Source: Nitrospinaceae bacterium UBA7883
GTDB lineage: Bacteria > Nitrospinota_A > UBA7883
NCBI GenBank assembly: GCA_002500605.1
Contig: DLRR01000002.1
Coordinates: 146 to 64,145 of the forward strand
Direction: 5' to 3'
DNA length: 64,000 bases
In this document: piece after piece, positions 17,873-27,009 of the stretch
How positions within the stretch are numbered: the stretch's first letter is position 1
How the letters are laid out: every line of letters begins with the position of its first letter
Translations under genes and position numbers: made by a program
Notes under the pieces: generated by a model
Told to the model about the DNA's origin: nothing
The model's input: the letters and a program-made list of their open reading frames with translations, nothing else
Databases searched by the model: none

Positions 17873-17991
17873 ACATAGTGCTTCTCGTTATTTGATAAGC
17901 ACATAAACCACAAATGCTACGGAGTTTTTCTCCTATGTTTAGTCGCTTGATTAAAAGTCAACAATTTAAAAGGAATGGGTAATTTTTACGA

Positions 17992-19809
17992 ATGGCCAAT
18001 AGTAATAAAGTCAGTTTCAGTAGGGTCAAGGCTGAGGACTACGTAGATATGGGCCTCCTTGAACAAGAAGATAAAAAACAAGAAACGAATGCTCCATCAT
18101 CAGGTGAATTTGCCTCCATGGTTGACGAAAGCGTCAAGTTTTTTAAAGAAGGGGAAATTATCAAAGGCACAATCATTAACAAAACTGATGATGCTGTCTT
18201 GGTGGATGTTGGTTACAAAAGTGAGGGATTAATCCCTTTAAGTGAATTTGGTCGTGAGGCGGCAGATCTAGCGCCTGGAGATACTGTTGAGGTTATGCTG
18301 GATAAGACCGAAGACAATGAAGGGGTATCTGTACTCTCAAAGGAAAAAGTGAATCGGATCAGAATTTGGGAAAAGATGGCCGAAAAGTTTGAGAATGACG
18401 AGATCATAGAAGGTGTGGTTTTTTCCAAAATAAAAGGTGGTTTAACGGTGGATATTGGTCTGAAAGCGTTCTTGCCAGGATCCCAAATAGATCTCCGCCC
18501 TATAAAAAATCTAGACAGGATTATTGGTGACACCGTTAAGTGCAAAATTATTAAAATGAACAAAAAACGAGGGAACATCGTGCTCTCGCGCCGTGTAATC
18601 CTTGAAGAAGAAAGAAAAGTAACAAAAGAAAATACACTTTCCGAGATTCAGGAAGGTGCTATTGTAGATGGAATAGTAAAAAACATAACTGAGTACGGAG
18701 CATTTATTGACCTCGGTGGGGTGGACGGGTTACTACATATAACAGATATGTCATGGGGCAGAGTCAACCACCCGTCAGAAATGTTTGCCATTGGAGATCA
18801 GGTGGCCGTAAAGGTAATTAAACTTGACCTCCAAAATGAACGAGTTTCCCTTGGTTTAAAGCAAACCAAGCCAGATCCTTGGGTGGCTGCAGAAGAGAAG
18901 TACAAGGCAGATAGTCACGTAACTGGAAAAGTAGTTTCAATTGCAGATTATGGTGCCTTTATTGAGCTAGAACGAGGCGTTGAGGGATTAGTGCATATCT
19001 CCGAAATGACTTGGAACAAGCACATCCGCCACCCCGGCAAGCTTGTTAACATTGGAGACAATGTTGAGACTGTTGTACTTTCAATAGATAATGAGAAAAA
19101 GCGAATTTCTCTTGGTATGAAACAAAACTCACCAAACCCTTGGGATGGTATTGACGAAAAATATTCTGCTAACAAGACTGTGGAAGGGTCTGTTAGAAAC
19201 GTTGCTGAGTTTGGTGCTTTCATAGAGCTTGAAGAGGGTGTGGACGGATTAATCCACATCTCAGACATGAGTTGGACGCAAAAAATCAAACATCCTTCAG
19301 AGATAATGAAGAAACATGACATCGTTAAATGTATTGTCCTGAATATAGACAAGGAAAACGAACGGATTGCACTCGGGCTTAAGCAGCTTGAAAAGGATCC
19401 TTGGGAGGAGGTTGATGTGCGATATCCGGTGGGTGCCGAGGTCAAATGCACTGTTGTCAAGATCACAAACTTTGGTGCCTTTGCCGAAATTGAAAGCGGT
19501 ATAGAAGGGTTAATACATGTGTCCCAACTCTCGACCAATAAGGTAGACAATCCTCGTAATGCTGTTCGTATTAACCAAGAAGTGACAACAAAGGTGATTA
19601 AGGTTGACCTTGTAAACAGAAAAATAGGTTTGTCTGTAAAGGCTTTTCTTGAAGGTCTGTCCGCAGAAGAGATTGAGAAAGAACTTCGTTTAATGGAAAA
19701 AGACGCAGCACTTGACAGTGAAGAAAGCAATGTTATAAGTAACGACTCTGAAAATAGTTTGGATCAGAATGACGAAAATGTAGAACAGGCTGAGCAAGCT
19801 GACAAATAA
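17992..19809 (+). CDS. rpsA: 30S ribosomal protein S1
   Basis: S1 helps bring mRNA to the 30S subunit. The 605-residue protein has six S1 RNA-binding repeats (about 52-118, 135-200, 219-288, 305-375, 391-462 and 478-548), with the typical phrases FGAFIELEEGVDGLIHIS and IKHPSEI; the first two are divergent as in other S1 proteins. The tail is acidic. The start has AAGGAATGGG upstream. Many genes in this window have weak ribosome binding sites, so S1-assisted initiation may matter here; this is inference. Confidence 0.97.
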   Translation: MANSNKVSFSRVKAEDYVDMGLLEQEDKKQETNAPSSGEFASMVDESVKFFKEGEIIKGTIINKTDDAVLVDVGYKSEGLIPLSEFGREAADLAPGDTVEVMLDKTEDNEGVSVLSKEKVNRIRIWEKMAEKFENDEIIEGVVFSKIKGGLTVDIGLKAFLPGSQIDLRPIKNLDRIIGDTVKCKIIKMNKKRGNIVLSRRVILEEERKVTKENTLSEIQEGAIVDGIVKNITEYGAFIDLGGVDGLLHITDMSWGRVNHPSEMFAIGDQVAVKVIKLDLQNERVSLGLKQTKPDPWVAAEEKYKADSHVTGKVVSIADYGAFIELERGVEGLVHISEMTWNKHIRHPGKLVNIGDNVETVVLSIDNEKKRISLGMKQNSPNPWDGIDEKYSANKTVEGSVRNVAEFGAFIELEEGVDGLIHISDMSWTQKIKHPSEIMKKHDIVKCIVLNIDKENERIALGLKQLEKDPWEEVDVRYPVGAEVKCTVVKITNFGAFAEIESGIEGLIHVSQLSTNKVDNPRNAVRINQEVTTKVIKVDLVNRKIGLSVKAFLEGLSAEEIEKELRLMEKDAALDSEESNVISNDSENSLDQNDENVEQAEQADK

Positions 19810-19856
19810 CGCTTCCTTTATCTTGCTGCAATAATTTAGCCTAAGAAAGTACTCAA

Positions 19857-20768
19857 ATGGTTAGAACAGGAAAGAATACCTGGAAAGTTCTGACGATTAT
19901 TTTTTTCTTCACTGCTGTGGGAATAATGTTCACAGTAGGGCTAGCTCTTTTCGCCTCTTGGCAATCCGGCAGCAATGGAAATTTCATTTTAAATAGCTCA
20001 AAGAATAGCGATAAAATTGCGTTAGTTAGAATTGAGGAAGTGATTCTTTCTAGCGCAAATGTAGTAGGCCAGATTGAACACTGGGCTGATAATAAAGACA
20101 TCAAGGCCATTATTATCAGGATTGTAAGTCCAGGTGGTGGCGTGGCTCAATCTCAAGAGATTTTTCATGCTATATTGCTCGCAAAAAAGAAAAAACCAAT
20201 AGTTGCTAGTATGGGGACTGTTGCCGCCTCGGGTGGTTATTATATTGCTTCAGCGACTGACAAAATCATTGCTGTACCGGGAACCATAACTGGCTCAATT
20301 GGAGTGATTGCTCAGTTCACCAATATGGAAAAGCTATTTGATACAATAGGAATGTCTTCAATTGTATTTAAGAGCGGGAAATATAAAGATGCGGGCTCAC
20401 CCTTCAGGCCATTCACAGAAGAAGACCACAAACTGATGCAAGGCATTATAGACGATGTTTATAATCAGTTTATAGAAGATGTGGCAAATAGTCGAAATAT
20501 GGAATTAGAGAAAGTAAGAAAACTGGCTGATGGTCGTATTTTTACCGGCAGGCAGGCTTTGTCGAACGGCTTGATAGATGAACTTGGAACATTTAGGGAC
20601 AGCGTGAAAGCAGCGACAGAGATGGCTGGAATCGGAAATGATCCTGAAATTGTAGAAGTTGACAAAAAATCAAACTTTCTCGAATGGTTGTTGGCTGAAC
20701 TAGACATTGCTATTCCGGCAAAAGTATTCACTCCTCCCGGAATCTACTATCTTTGGGCCGCTTGGTAG
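19857..20768 (+). CDS. sppA: Signal peptide peptidase SppA, short form
   Basis: A membrane-bound serine protease that degrades released signal peptides. The 303-residue short form has one N-terminal membrane segment (about 13-36) and a single S49 protease domain, unlike the duplicated 600-residue E. coli protein. The nucleophile is Ser127 in GTVAASGGYYIAS, and the general-base Lys lies in FKSGKYKDAGSPFR (about 175-188). The ClpP-like SPGGG turn is at about 91-95. rpsA-sppA adjacency is common in deltaproteobacteria. Its 3' end approaches or overlaps the next gene, depending on the start chosen there. Confidence 0.93.
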   Translation: MVRTGKNTWKVLTIIFFFTAVGIMFTVGLALFASWQSGSNGNFILNSSKNSDKIALVRIEEVILSSANVVGQIEHWADNKDIKAIIIRIVSPGGGVAQSQEIFHAILLAKKKKPIVASMGTVAASGGYYIASATDKIIAVPGTITGSIGVIAQFTNMEKLFDTIGMSSIVFKSGKYKDAGSPFRPFTEEDHKLMQGIIDDVYNQFIEDVANSRNMELEKVRKLADGRIFTGRQALSNGLIDELGTFRDSVKAATEMAGIGNDPEIVEVDKKSNFLEWLLAELDIAIPAKVFTPPGIYYLWAAW

Positions 20769-20778
20769 CCTAGGTTCA

Positions 20779-22260
20779 TTGAGTTACAAATCCCGTTTCT
20801 ATTTTTTCCTTGTATTGATTACGACTTTTCGTTTTATTTTCAGCGGATGGTTCGACCTTTCATTGGATGAAGGGTACTATTGGATGTGGGGAAAACATCC
20901 AGACCTTAGCTACTACGACCATCCACCTATGGTTGCTTACTTAATAGCCCTCACCACTATTATGTCGGACGGGGAGTCTTGGGTTCGCCTAGGGGTTGTG
21001 TTAAGTTCAACTGCGGTTACATGGATTATCTATTTGCTTGCTTCAGATATTTTCAATGACCGTCGTATTGGACTGGCTTCTGCGATATTGTTTAACGTGG
21101 TCCCCATTTACTCAATTGGCACATTGCTCATAACTCCAGATGCACCTCTTTGTCTATTCTGGGCACTGAGCCTTTACTTCGGGTACCAAATTTTCAACAC
21201 AAAAAAAGGAGGCTATTGGTATGCCTTAGGTGCAGTGTTTGGCCTAGGAATGCTCTCCAAATACAACATGGCACTGTTTGTCCCGGCTATATTAGTGTTT
21301 CTTCTTGTTTCGAGGGAAAACCGGTATTGGCTTTTTCGCAAAGATCCCTACTTAGCTTTTATTCTTTCAATATTAATCTTCAGTCCGGTAATTTTTTGGA
21401 ATGCGACCCATGACTGGGTATCTCTGAGTTTTCAGTTATCCCATGGATTCGATCCCAACAGATCAACTGCCCTAGAAAACTTTTCCGAGTTTTGGGTTGG
21501 GCAAATAGGTCTGTTTGGATTATTCCTTTTCTTTTTCCTCCTCGCTGGATCAATCAGCATTGGATGGATAGGATATAAAAACAAACGCGATGTTTTTGTT
21601 TACCTGTCAGTAATGTCACTTTCACTTGTGATCTTTTTTATCGTTAACAGCCTCAGAACCCGAATGGAGGGTAATTGGTCAGTCATAATGTTCTTAGCTG
21701 CCGTTATAATTACTCCTGGCTGGATCTCGATTATTGTTGCTGAGATACGTAGTCTGTGGGGTAACGCACTAACATATAGCTACAAATTGTCCATTTTTAT
21801 ATCTGGGGTTATAGTGATTTATGCACATATTCAGATAATAAACCCCGTGCTTCCTATGCCAGATCAGGTTAAGCATGAAATGTCCAAAAGAATTTATGGG
21901 TGGTCTAAGCTTGGCAAAGAGGTAGACAACATTCTATCCCTCATGGATCCAGATACCTTCATTTTGGCAAACCGCTACCAGATCACTGGGTTATTATCTT
22001 ATTATACTAGTAACAATACCGCGACATACATGACAGATGGCGAAAAAAGATTTGGCTATCTAGGGTCGGTGGAACACCTGCTTGGCAAAGATGCATTGTA
22101 CGTTACTGTTAAAAGACGTAATGACATAAAACGAATAGAGCCATTTTTTGGGAAAGTTACCTCATTGGATTCTTTAATAATTAAAAGGCAAGGGGTCATT
22201 ATTTACGAATTTCTATTTTACAAGCTTAAGAATTACAAGGGCCATCTCATAAAGATCTAG
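20779..22260 (+). CDS. ArnT/PMT-like membrane glycosyltransferase (GT39/GT83 type)
   Basis: A polytopic membrane protein of about 493 residues, with roughly ten hydrophobic helices, that uses a polyprenyl-phosphate sugar donor on the periplasmic side. The first loop after helix 1 has SLDEGYYWMWGKHPDLSYYDHPP, matching the catalytic Asp-Glu and YDHPP region of the ArnT/PMT family. The start is uncertain. A TTG at 20707 would overlap sppA by 62 bases and add low-complexity residues; the TTG at 20779, 10 bases after the sppA stop, is preferred. Substrate unknown; lipid A or protein glycosylation are both possible. Confidence 0.85.
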   Translation: MSYKSRFYFFLVLITTFRFIFSGWFDLSLDEGYYWMWGKHPDLSYYDHPPMVAYLIALTTIMSDGESWVRLGVVLSSTAVTWIIYLLASDIFNDRRIGLASAILFNVVPIYSIGTLLITPDAPLCLFWALSLYFGYQIFNTKKGGYWYALGAVFGLGMLSKYNMALFVPAILVFLLVSRENRYWLFRKDPYLAFILSILIFSPVIFWNATHDWVSLSFQLSHGFDPNRSTALENFSEFWVGQIGLFGLFLFFFLLAGSISIGWIGYKNKRDVFVYLSVMSLSLVIFFIVNSLRTRMEGNWSVIMFLAAVIITPGWISIIVAEIRSLWGNALTYSYKLSIFISGVIVIYAHIQIINPVLPMPDQVKHEMSKRIYGWSKLGKEVDNILSLMDPDTFILANRYQITGLLSYYTSNNTATYMTDGEKRFGYLGSVEHLLGKDALYVTVKRRNDIKRIEPFFGKVTSLDSLIIKRQGVIIYEFLFYKLKNYKGHLIKI

Positions 22261-22529
22261 ACATGTTTCATTACATGTATCATTTTCTTATACAAGTATC
22301 CGTTTGCCCTCTTTAAGTGACAAAATTAACCATTGTTCTAAATGACTGATCTAAACCTTAAGAAGCAGCATTCCGACTATGGTTTGCATTATGTAAAACC
22401 ATGCGGTACTTTAAAACACACTTGGCTTAATACATAAGGCTTTTTCCGTAGTCTGATCAACATGCCTATGTTTATATTAGGTGGCACAAACACTGAGTTT
22501 TTATTAAAAGATGGAGAACTTTACTGTAT

Positions 22530-23060
22530 ATGGGCAAACCCATCGTCTTGATTGGATTTAAAGCTTCTGGCAAAACTACCGTTGGTAAGGCATTAGCCAA
22601 AAGGCTAAACACAAAATTCCTTGATACCGATTCTTTGCTCGAAATAAGGTACAGTGAAATCACAAGTAATACTCTTAGTTCACGCCAGATTTACCAAGAA
22701 CACGGCCGTGACTATTTTATGGAGATCGAGACACAGGTGGTTAAAAAAGTCCTGGCCATGGATGACACGGTAATTTCATTTGGTGGTGGAACAGTTGAAA
22801 ATGCTTACACCAAAGGAATAGATTTGAGTGGCCCAATGTATGTTTATCTCATTGTTGGACGGGACATTTTGTACAAGCGAATTATGAAACTTGGTCTTCC
22901 AGCTTTTTTTGACAAGAAAAATCCTCGTAATTCCTTCGATAAGATGTTTGATAAGCGAAGTGTAGGGTTTGATCGCCTAGCTAATATTACTGTGGAAAAT
23001 GAAAATAAACCAGTTGATGAAGTTGTAAACGAACTTACGGAAAAACTGAATTTACTGTAA
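22530..23060 (+). CDS. aroK: Shikimate kinase
   Basis: AroK phosphorylates shikimate at the 3-hydroxyl, the fifth step of the shikimate pathway. The 176 residues show the Walker A GFKASGKTT (about 8-16), the shikimate-binding DTDS (about 33-36), a GRDYF block replacing the common GE.xFR, and FGGGTV (about 84-89) with the GGG motif. These are somewhat divergent from E. coli AroK but all key elements are there. aroC follows after 93 bases on the same strand. GGAGAA lies about eleven bases before the ATG. Confidence 0.9.
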   Translation: MGKPIVLIGFKASGKTTVGKALAKRLNTKFLDTDSLLEIRYSEITSNTLSSRQIYQEHGRDYFMEIETQVVKKVLAMDDTVISFGGGTVENAYTKGIDLSGPMYVYLIVGRDILYKRIMKLGLPAFFDKKNPRNSFDKMFDKRSVGFDRLANITVENENKPVDEVVNELTEKLNLL

Positions 23061-23153
23061 ACTAGTTGGGTGCCACAAAGCTAGCAGTCAAAAATACTTG
23101 TTACATTTTTAGAACTATAGTTAGAAATAGACACATAATACTAGGAACTCCAT

Positions 23154-24221
23154 ATGTCTAGTAATACTTTTGGGAAGATATTCAGGTTAACCACTTGGGG
23201 TGAATCACATGGGCCTGCCGTAGGGGCCATTGTAGACGGCTGTCCAGCGGGAATCGCCTTGTCAGAAGAGAAAATACAAATCCAAATGGACAGACGTAGG
23301 GTTGGCCAGAGTGATATTACATCACCCCGTGGTGAACCGGATAAAGCCGAAATAATGTCTGGTGTGTTCAAAGGTAAAACCACAGGGACTCCTATTATGA
23401 TCATGGTTCATAATAAAGACTCCAGGTCAGGTAGCTACGAAAACATAAAAACCAGTTTTAGACCAGGACATGCAGATTACACCTATACAACTAAGTACGG
23501 GTTTTATGATTATAGAGGTGGTGGGCGTGCCTCGGCAAGAGAAACAGCCAGTCGTGTGGCAGGGGGTGCTGTAGCAAAAGAACTTTTGTCCTCCATGGGA
23601 ATTGATGTGTTTGCCCATACTGTTGCCATTTCTGATATACATGCGAAAACTTTTGACCGAACCCAAATAGAAAAGAACGACATACGTTGTGCTGACCCTG
23701 TTATAGCAGAAAAGATGAAACAAAGAATCCTAGATATTATGAATGAGGGTGATTCACTTGGGGGTATTATAGATGTGGTAGCGCTAGGGGTTCCAGCTGG
23801 GCTAGGGGAGCCAATTTATGGGAAACTAGATGCCGAGCTAGCTGCAGGGTTGATGTCTATCAATGCCGTAAAAGGCGTGGAAATCGGTGCTGGATTTACT
23901 GTGGCCAAAATGCTAGGTTCCAAAAATAATGACTCCATGTACATTAAAGACGGTAAACCTGCATTCGCCTCAAATAACAGCGGAGGGATAGACGGTGGTA
24001 TCTCCAACGGCAACGACATCGTGGCAAGAATTGCTGTAAAACCAACTTCATCAATAGCCAAACAGCAAAATACAATTAATACTAAATTCGAGGAAATAGC
24101 TATTCAGGTTGAGGGGCGGCACGACCCGTGTATATGCCCAAGAGCGGTACCTGTTGCTGAAGCAATGATGTGTTTAGTGCTAGCTGATCATGTTCTGAGA
24201 AATCGCACTTCTAAGATCTAA
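23154..24221 (+). CDS. aroC: Chorismate synthase
   Basis: AroC makes chorismate from EPSP using reduced FMN. The 355-residue protein has the three family signatures: GESHGPAVGAIVDGCPAG (about 17-34), the central RPGHADYTYTTKYGFYDYRGGGRASARETASRVAGG (about 103-138), and RHDPCICPRAVPVAEAM at the C-terminus (about 322-338). AGGAA precedes the start at normal spacing. Its product feeds pheA and tyrA encoded 8 kb upstream. The following exonuclease gene starts close behind its stop. Confidence 0.97.
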   Translation: MSSNTFGKIFRLTTWGESHGPAVGAIVDGCPAGIALSEEKIQIQMDRRRVGQSDITSPRGEPDKAEIMSGVFKGKTTGTPIMIMVHNKDSRSGSYENIKTSFRPGHADYTYTTKYGFYDYRGGGRASARETASRVAGGAVAKELLSSMGIDVFAHTVAISDIHAKTFDRTQIEKNDIRCADPVIAEKMKQRILDIMNEGDSLGGIIDVVALGVPAGLGEPIYGKLDAELAAGLMSINAVKGVEIGAGFTVAKMLGSKNNDSMYIKDGKPAFASNNSGGIDGGISNGNDIVARIAVKPTSSIAKQQNTINTKFEEIAIQVEGRHDPCICPRAVPVAEAMMCLVLADHVLRNRTSKI

Positions 24222-24275
24222 ATGATATCCTTGTCCACGAGTGAGAATGCGTTTTGTAGTACTGGGGACTCCAAC

Positions 24276-24863
24276 ATGGCCTCAAGCAAAAGAATAATTT
24301 TTTTTGACCTAGAGACACAGAAGGGGGCAGAACAAGTTGGTGGATGGGAAAACGCACATTTGATGGAGCTTGCAGTTGCAGTATTATATGACTCCATTGA
24401 AAGAAAATACACAAGCTACTGGGAAAAGGATGCTCAAGAACTCATAAACATATTACTAGCCGCCGACCTAGTCGTAGGGTTCAATCATATTAAGTTTGAC
24501 TATTCCGTCCTTTCGGGCTACACCAGCATAGACCTTGCTCGAGAGACAAATTCCTTCGACATACTTGCTGATATAAAAGATAGGCTCAATTTTCGAATTG
24601 GCCTAAACCGAATAGCCCAAGCCACTTTAGGCAAAGTTAAAACTGCAGATGGCCTAACCTCTTTACTGTGGTGGGCAGATGGCAAGCACGAGAAAGTAGC
24701 AGACTACTGCCAAATGGACGTTGAAATCACAAAAGAAGTTTTTGAATATGGACTTCAAAACAAAAAGTTGCTGTACAAAACAAAAAACGGCGATTCAGCA
24801 CAATTATCGTTGGATTGGGATTTAGATAAGATTATTTCTGAGGCTGGCAAAGATCAAGGATGA
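24276..24863 (+). CDS. DEDD-type 3'-5' exonuclease (RNase H-like fold)
   Basis: A small exonuclease-like protein. Exo I is FDLET with the first two acidic residues, Exo II is VVGFNHIKFDYSVL (NxxxFD), and Exo III is YCQMDVEIT, giving the DEDDy pattern with the catalytic Tyr. This matches the YprB-like/RNase H-like domain found beside helicases; here there is no helicase domain. The ATG at 24276 has GGGGA seven bases upstream and gives 195 residues; an in-frame ATG at 24222 touching the aroC stop would add 18 residues not typical of the fold. Substrate (DNA or RNA) is unknown. Confidence 0.8.
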   Translation: MASSKRIIFFDLETQKGAEQVGGWENAHLMELAVAVLYDSIERKYTSYWEKDAQELINILLAADLVVGFNHIKFDYSVLSGYTSIDLARETNSFDILADIKDRLNFRIGLNRIAQATLGKVKTADGLTSLLWWADGKHEKVADYCQMDVEITKEVFEYGLQNKKLLYKTKNGDSAQLSLDWDLDKIISEAGKDQG

Positions 24864-24970
24864 CAAAGCAACAGGACGCAGCTATTTTTAATCTTACTGA
24901 ATGTTTCCGGTATAGAAACGGAAATTTTCAAATTGATGTGTTATCCATTACCTATTTTTGAGCATATAAA

Positions 24971-25672
24971 TTGAAAGTAGCTGCTTTAATACCAGCCGCC
25001 GGTGTGGGCACACGAATGAACACCGATGAGCCGAAACAGTTTATTGAGGTAGGCGGCAAACCAATCCTTGCCCATACCCTGCTAAGGCTTTGCCAATCCA
25101 GCGTGATTGATAAAATTATCCTAATAGTCCATCACAGCCAAATAAAAAGAACACAAAAAAGCATTTTGGACAAGTACCACATTAGTAGACCAGTCAATCT
25201 GGTAGAAGGGGGAAACACAAGACAAGAGTCAATCATTAATGGGTTTAATCATATACAAAATAAATACGATATAGTTATCACTCATGATGGCGTAAGACCT
25301 TTTGTAACGCCGAAGTTAATCAACGATGTGGTACATGCAGCGATAATGCACGGTGCTGCGATCGCTGCTATTTGCTCTACAGATACATTGAAATGTGTAA
25401 AGAATGGGTTTGTGGAAAAAGCAGTTGCAAGAAATAACATTTACCACGTACAGACCCCACAAGCATTTCAGTTCAACATTTTGCGCGAAGCCATAGACCG
25501 AGCCAATTGTGATGGTTTTAATGGTACCGATGAATCTACACTGGTTGAGAGAATGGGGTTGCCAATAAAGGTGATAGAAGGCTCGGTTCTAAACCTCAAG
25601 GTTACAACACCTGACCAAATTAATCTTTGTAACGCTATCCTTAAAACCCAGGTAGCGTTACAAGACCAGTGA
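24971..25672 (+). CDS. ispD: 2-C-methyl-D-erythritol 4-phosphate cytidylyltransferase
   Basis: IspD couples MEP to CTP in the non-mevalonate isoprenoid pathway. The start is TTG. The 233 residues begin with the nucleotide-binding PAAGVGTRMNTDEPKQF (about 8-24), followed by LVEGGNTRQESI (about 76-87) and THDGVRPFV (about 104-112), all diagnostic of IspD. There is no fused IspF domain and ispF is not next to it. It is convergent with tyrS. Confidence 0.95.
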   Translation: MKVAALIPAAGVGTRMNTDEPKQFIEVGGKPILAHTLLRLCQSSVIDKIILIVHHSQIKRTQKSILDKYHISRPVNLVEGGNTRQESIINGFNHIQNKYDIVITHDGVRPFVTPKLINDVVHAAIMHGAAIAAICSTDTLKCVKNGFVEKAVARNNIYHVQTPQAFQFNILREAIDRANCDGFNGTDESTLVERMGLPIKVIEGSVLNLKVTTPDQINLCNAILKTQVALQDQ

Positions 25673-25701
25673 CATATCAACTCAAAAAAGCCAAGACGAC
25701 T

Positions 25702-26913
25702 TTACAATATTTTTACAAACTTTCGCTTTCCGACTTTAATAAGATACTCTCCACCTTTGGGTAATTTATAATCTTGGTCAATTACTTTTTCCCCATTAAC
25801 TGAGACTGCACCTTGCTTTATCATCCTACGCCCATCGGAATTACTTCTCACCAAGCCTGCGTCATTTAAAAGATTCGCTAACACCAATTCTGTGTTTACC
25901 CAATCTGGCTTAAACGCTGGAACTTTATCTGGAACCTCCTTTTTCTTGAATATGTTTGCAAACTCAATAGCCGCAGCCGCAGCCTGATCATGACTGTGAT
26001 AACGGGAAACAACCTCCTTACCAAGGTTAGCTTTAGCGTCCTTAGGGTGAACCTTACCAGAGGTGATGTCATCTTTTAGCTGAGCAAGGTCTTCATTTGA
26101 AATCGAAGATACCAACTCGTAATATCGGAGCATCAGATCATCTGATATAGACATCACCTTACCAAAAATCTCTTTTGCTGGCTCATTGATTCCTATGTAG
26201 TTATTGAATGACTTGCTCATCTTCTTCACTCCATCTGTTCCTTCAAGCAGGGGTAAAGTAAGTGCTACTTGGGGTGATTTGCCATAACTTCGCTGAAGAT
26301 CCCTACCAACTAGCAGGTTAAACTTCTGGTCGTTTCCTCCGAGCTCCACATCAGCCTCCATTACAACGGAATCATACCCTTGGAAAAGTGGATACAAAAA
26401 TTCGTGTATCGGAATACCAGTACCAGCAGAGTAGCGTTTGGAGAAGTCATCTCGCTCAAGCATTCTGGCTACCGTGTATTTTGATGCTAATTCCACAATA
26501 TCTTGGGGCGTTAGGTTGTTTAACCAGCGGCTGTTGTATAAAACCTGTGTAGAGTTTGAGTCTAATATTTTAAAGACTTGTTCAGTGTAGGTTATTGAGT
26601 TTTTAGCTACTTGTTCCATTGTAAGAGGCGGACGGGTCTCTGACTTTCCTGTAGGATCACCAATACAACCAGTAAAATCACCTATTAAGAACATAATGGT
26701 ATGGCCGAGTTCCTGAAACTGGCGCATTTTGTGGAGAAGAACACTATGCCCAAGGTGCAAATCCGGTGCAGTGGGATCAAATCCAGCCTTTATTTTGAGG
26801 GGCATTTTGGTATCCCTCGATTTATCTAGTTTCTTTTCTAAGTCTTCTTCCCCAAGTATCTCCAAAGTACCACGCCGAATTATTTTTAACTGTTCTTCTG
26901 TTGATTTAAACAT
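25702..26913 (-). CDS. tyrS: Tyrosyl-tRNA synthetase (TyrS2 type)
   Basis: TyrS charges tRNA-Tyr. Class I signatures are HLGH (about 53-56, in [17 protein letters not shown]) and KMSKS (about 232-236). A C-terminal S4 RNA-binding domain covers about 340-403. The overall pattern (short 403 residues, [17 protein letters not shown] opening) is closer to the TyrS2/TyrZ subfamily than to E. coli TyrS. Its cognate tRNA-Tyr is at 313-397. Confidence 0.95.
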   Translation of the reverse strand: MFKSTEEQLKIIRRGTLEILGEEDLEKKLDKSRDTKMPLKIKAGFDPTAPDLHLGHSVLLHKMRQFQELGHTIMFLIGDFTGCIGDPTGKSETRPPLTMEQVAKNSITYTEQVFKILDSNSTQVLYNSRWLNNLTPQDIVELASKYTVARMLERDDFSKRYSAGTGIPIHEFLYPLFQGYDSVVMEADVELGGNDQKFNLLVGRDLQRSYGKSPQVALTLPLLEGTDGVKKMSKSFNNYIGINEPAKEIFGKVMSISDDLMLRYYELVSSISNEDLAQLKDDITSGKVHPKDAKANLGKEVVSRYHSHDQAAAAAIEFANIFKKKEVPDKVPAFKPDWVNTELVLANLLNDAGLVRSNSDGRRMIKQGAVSVNGEKVIDQDYKLPKGGEYLIKVGKRKFVKIL

Positions 26914-27009
26914 TTAATGCCAAGAATCTATTAGTATTAAGGATTAGTTGCAGAAGGTAACACAGGCACTATTAATATGGAAAAGAAAAGAAAATTGACA
27001 CAATAAACA

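Noticed and set aside
20707..20778. Overlap of the glycosyltransferase with sppA
   Set aside because: The overlap depends on a TTG start with low-complexity residues; the TTG at 20779 removes it.
22379..22402. ATGGTTT/AAACCAT inverted repeat before aroK
   Set aside because: Seven AT-rich pairs with a ten-base loop and no T tract; weak and likely chance.
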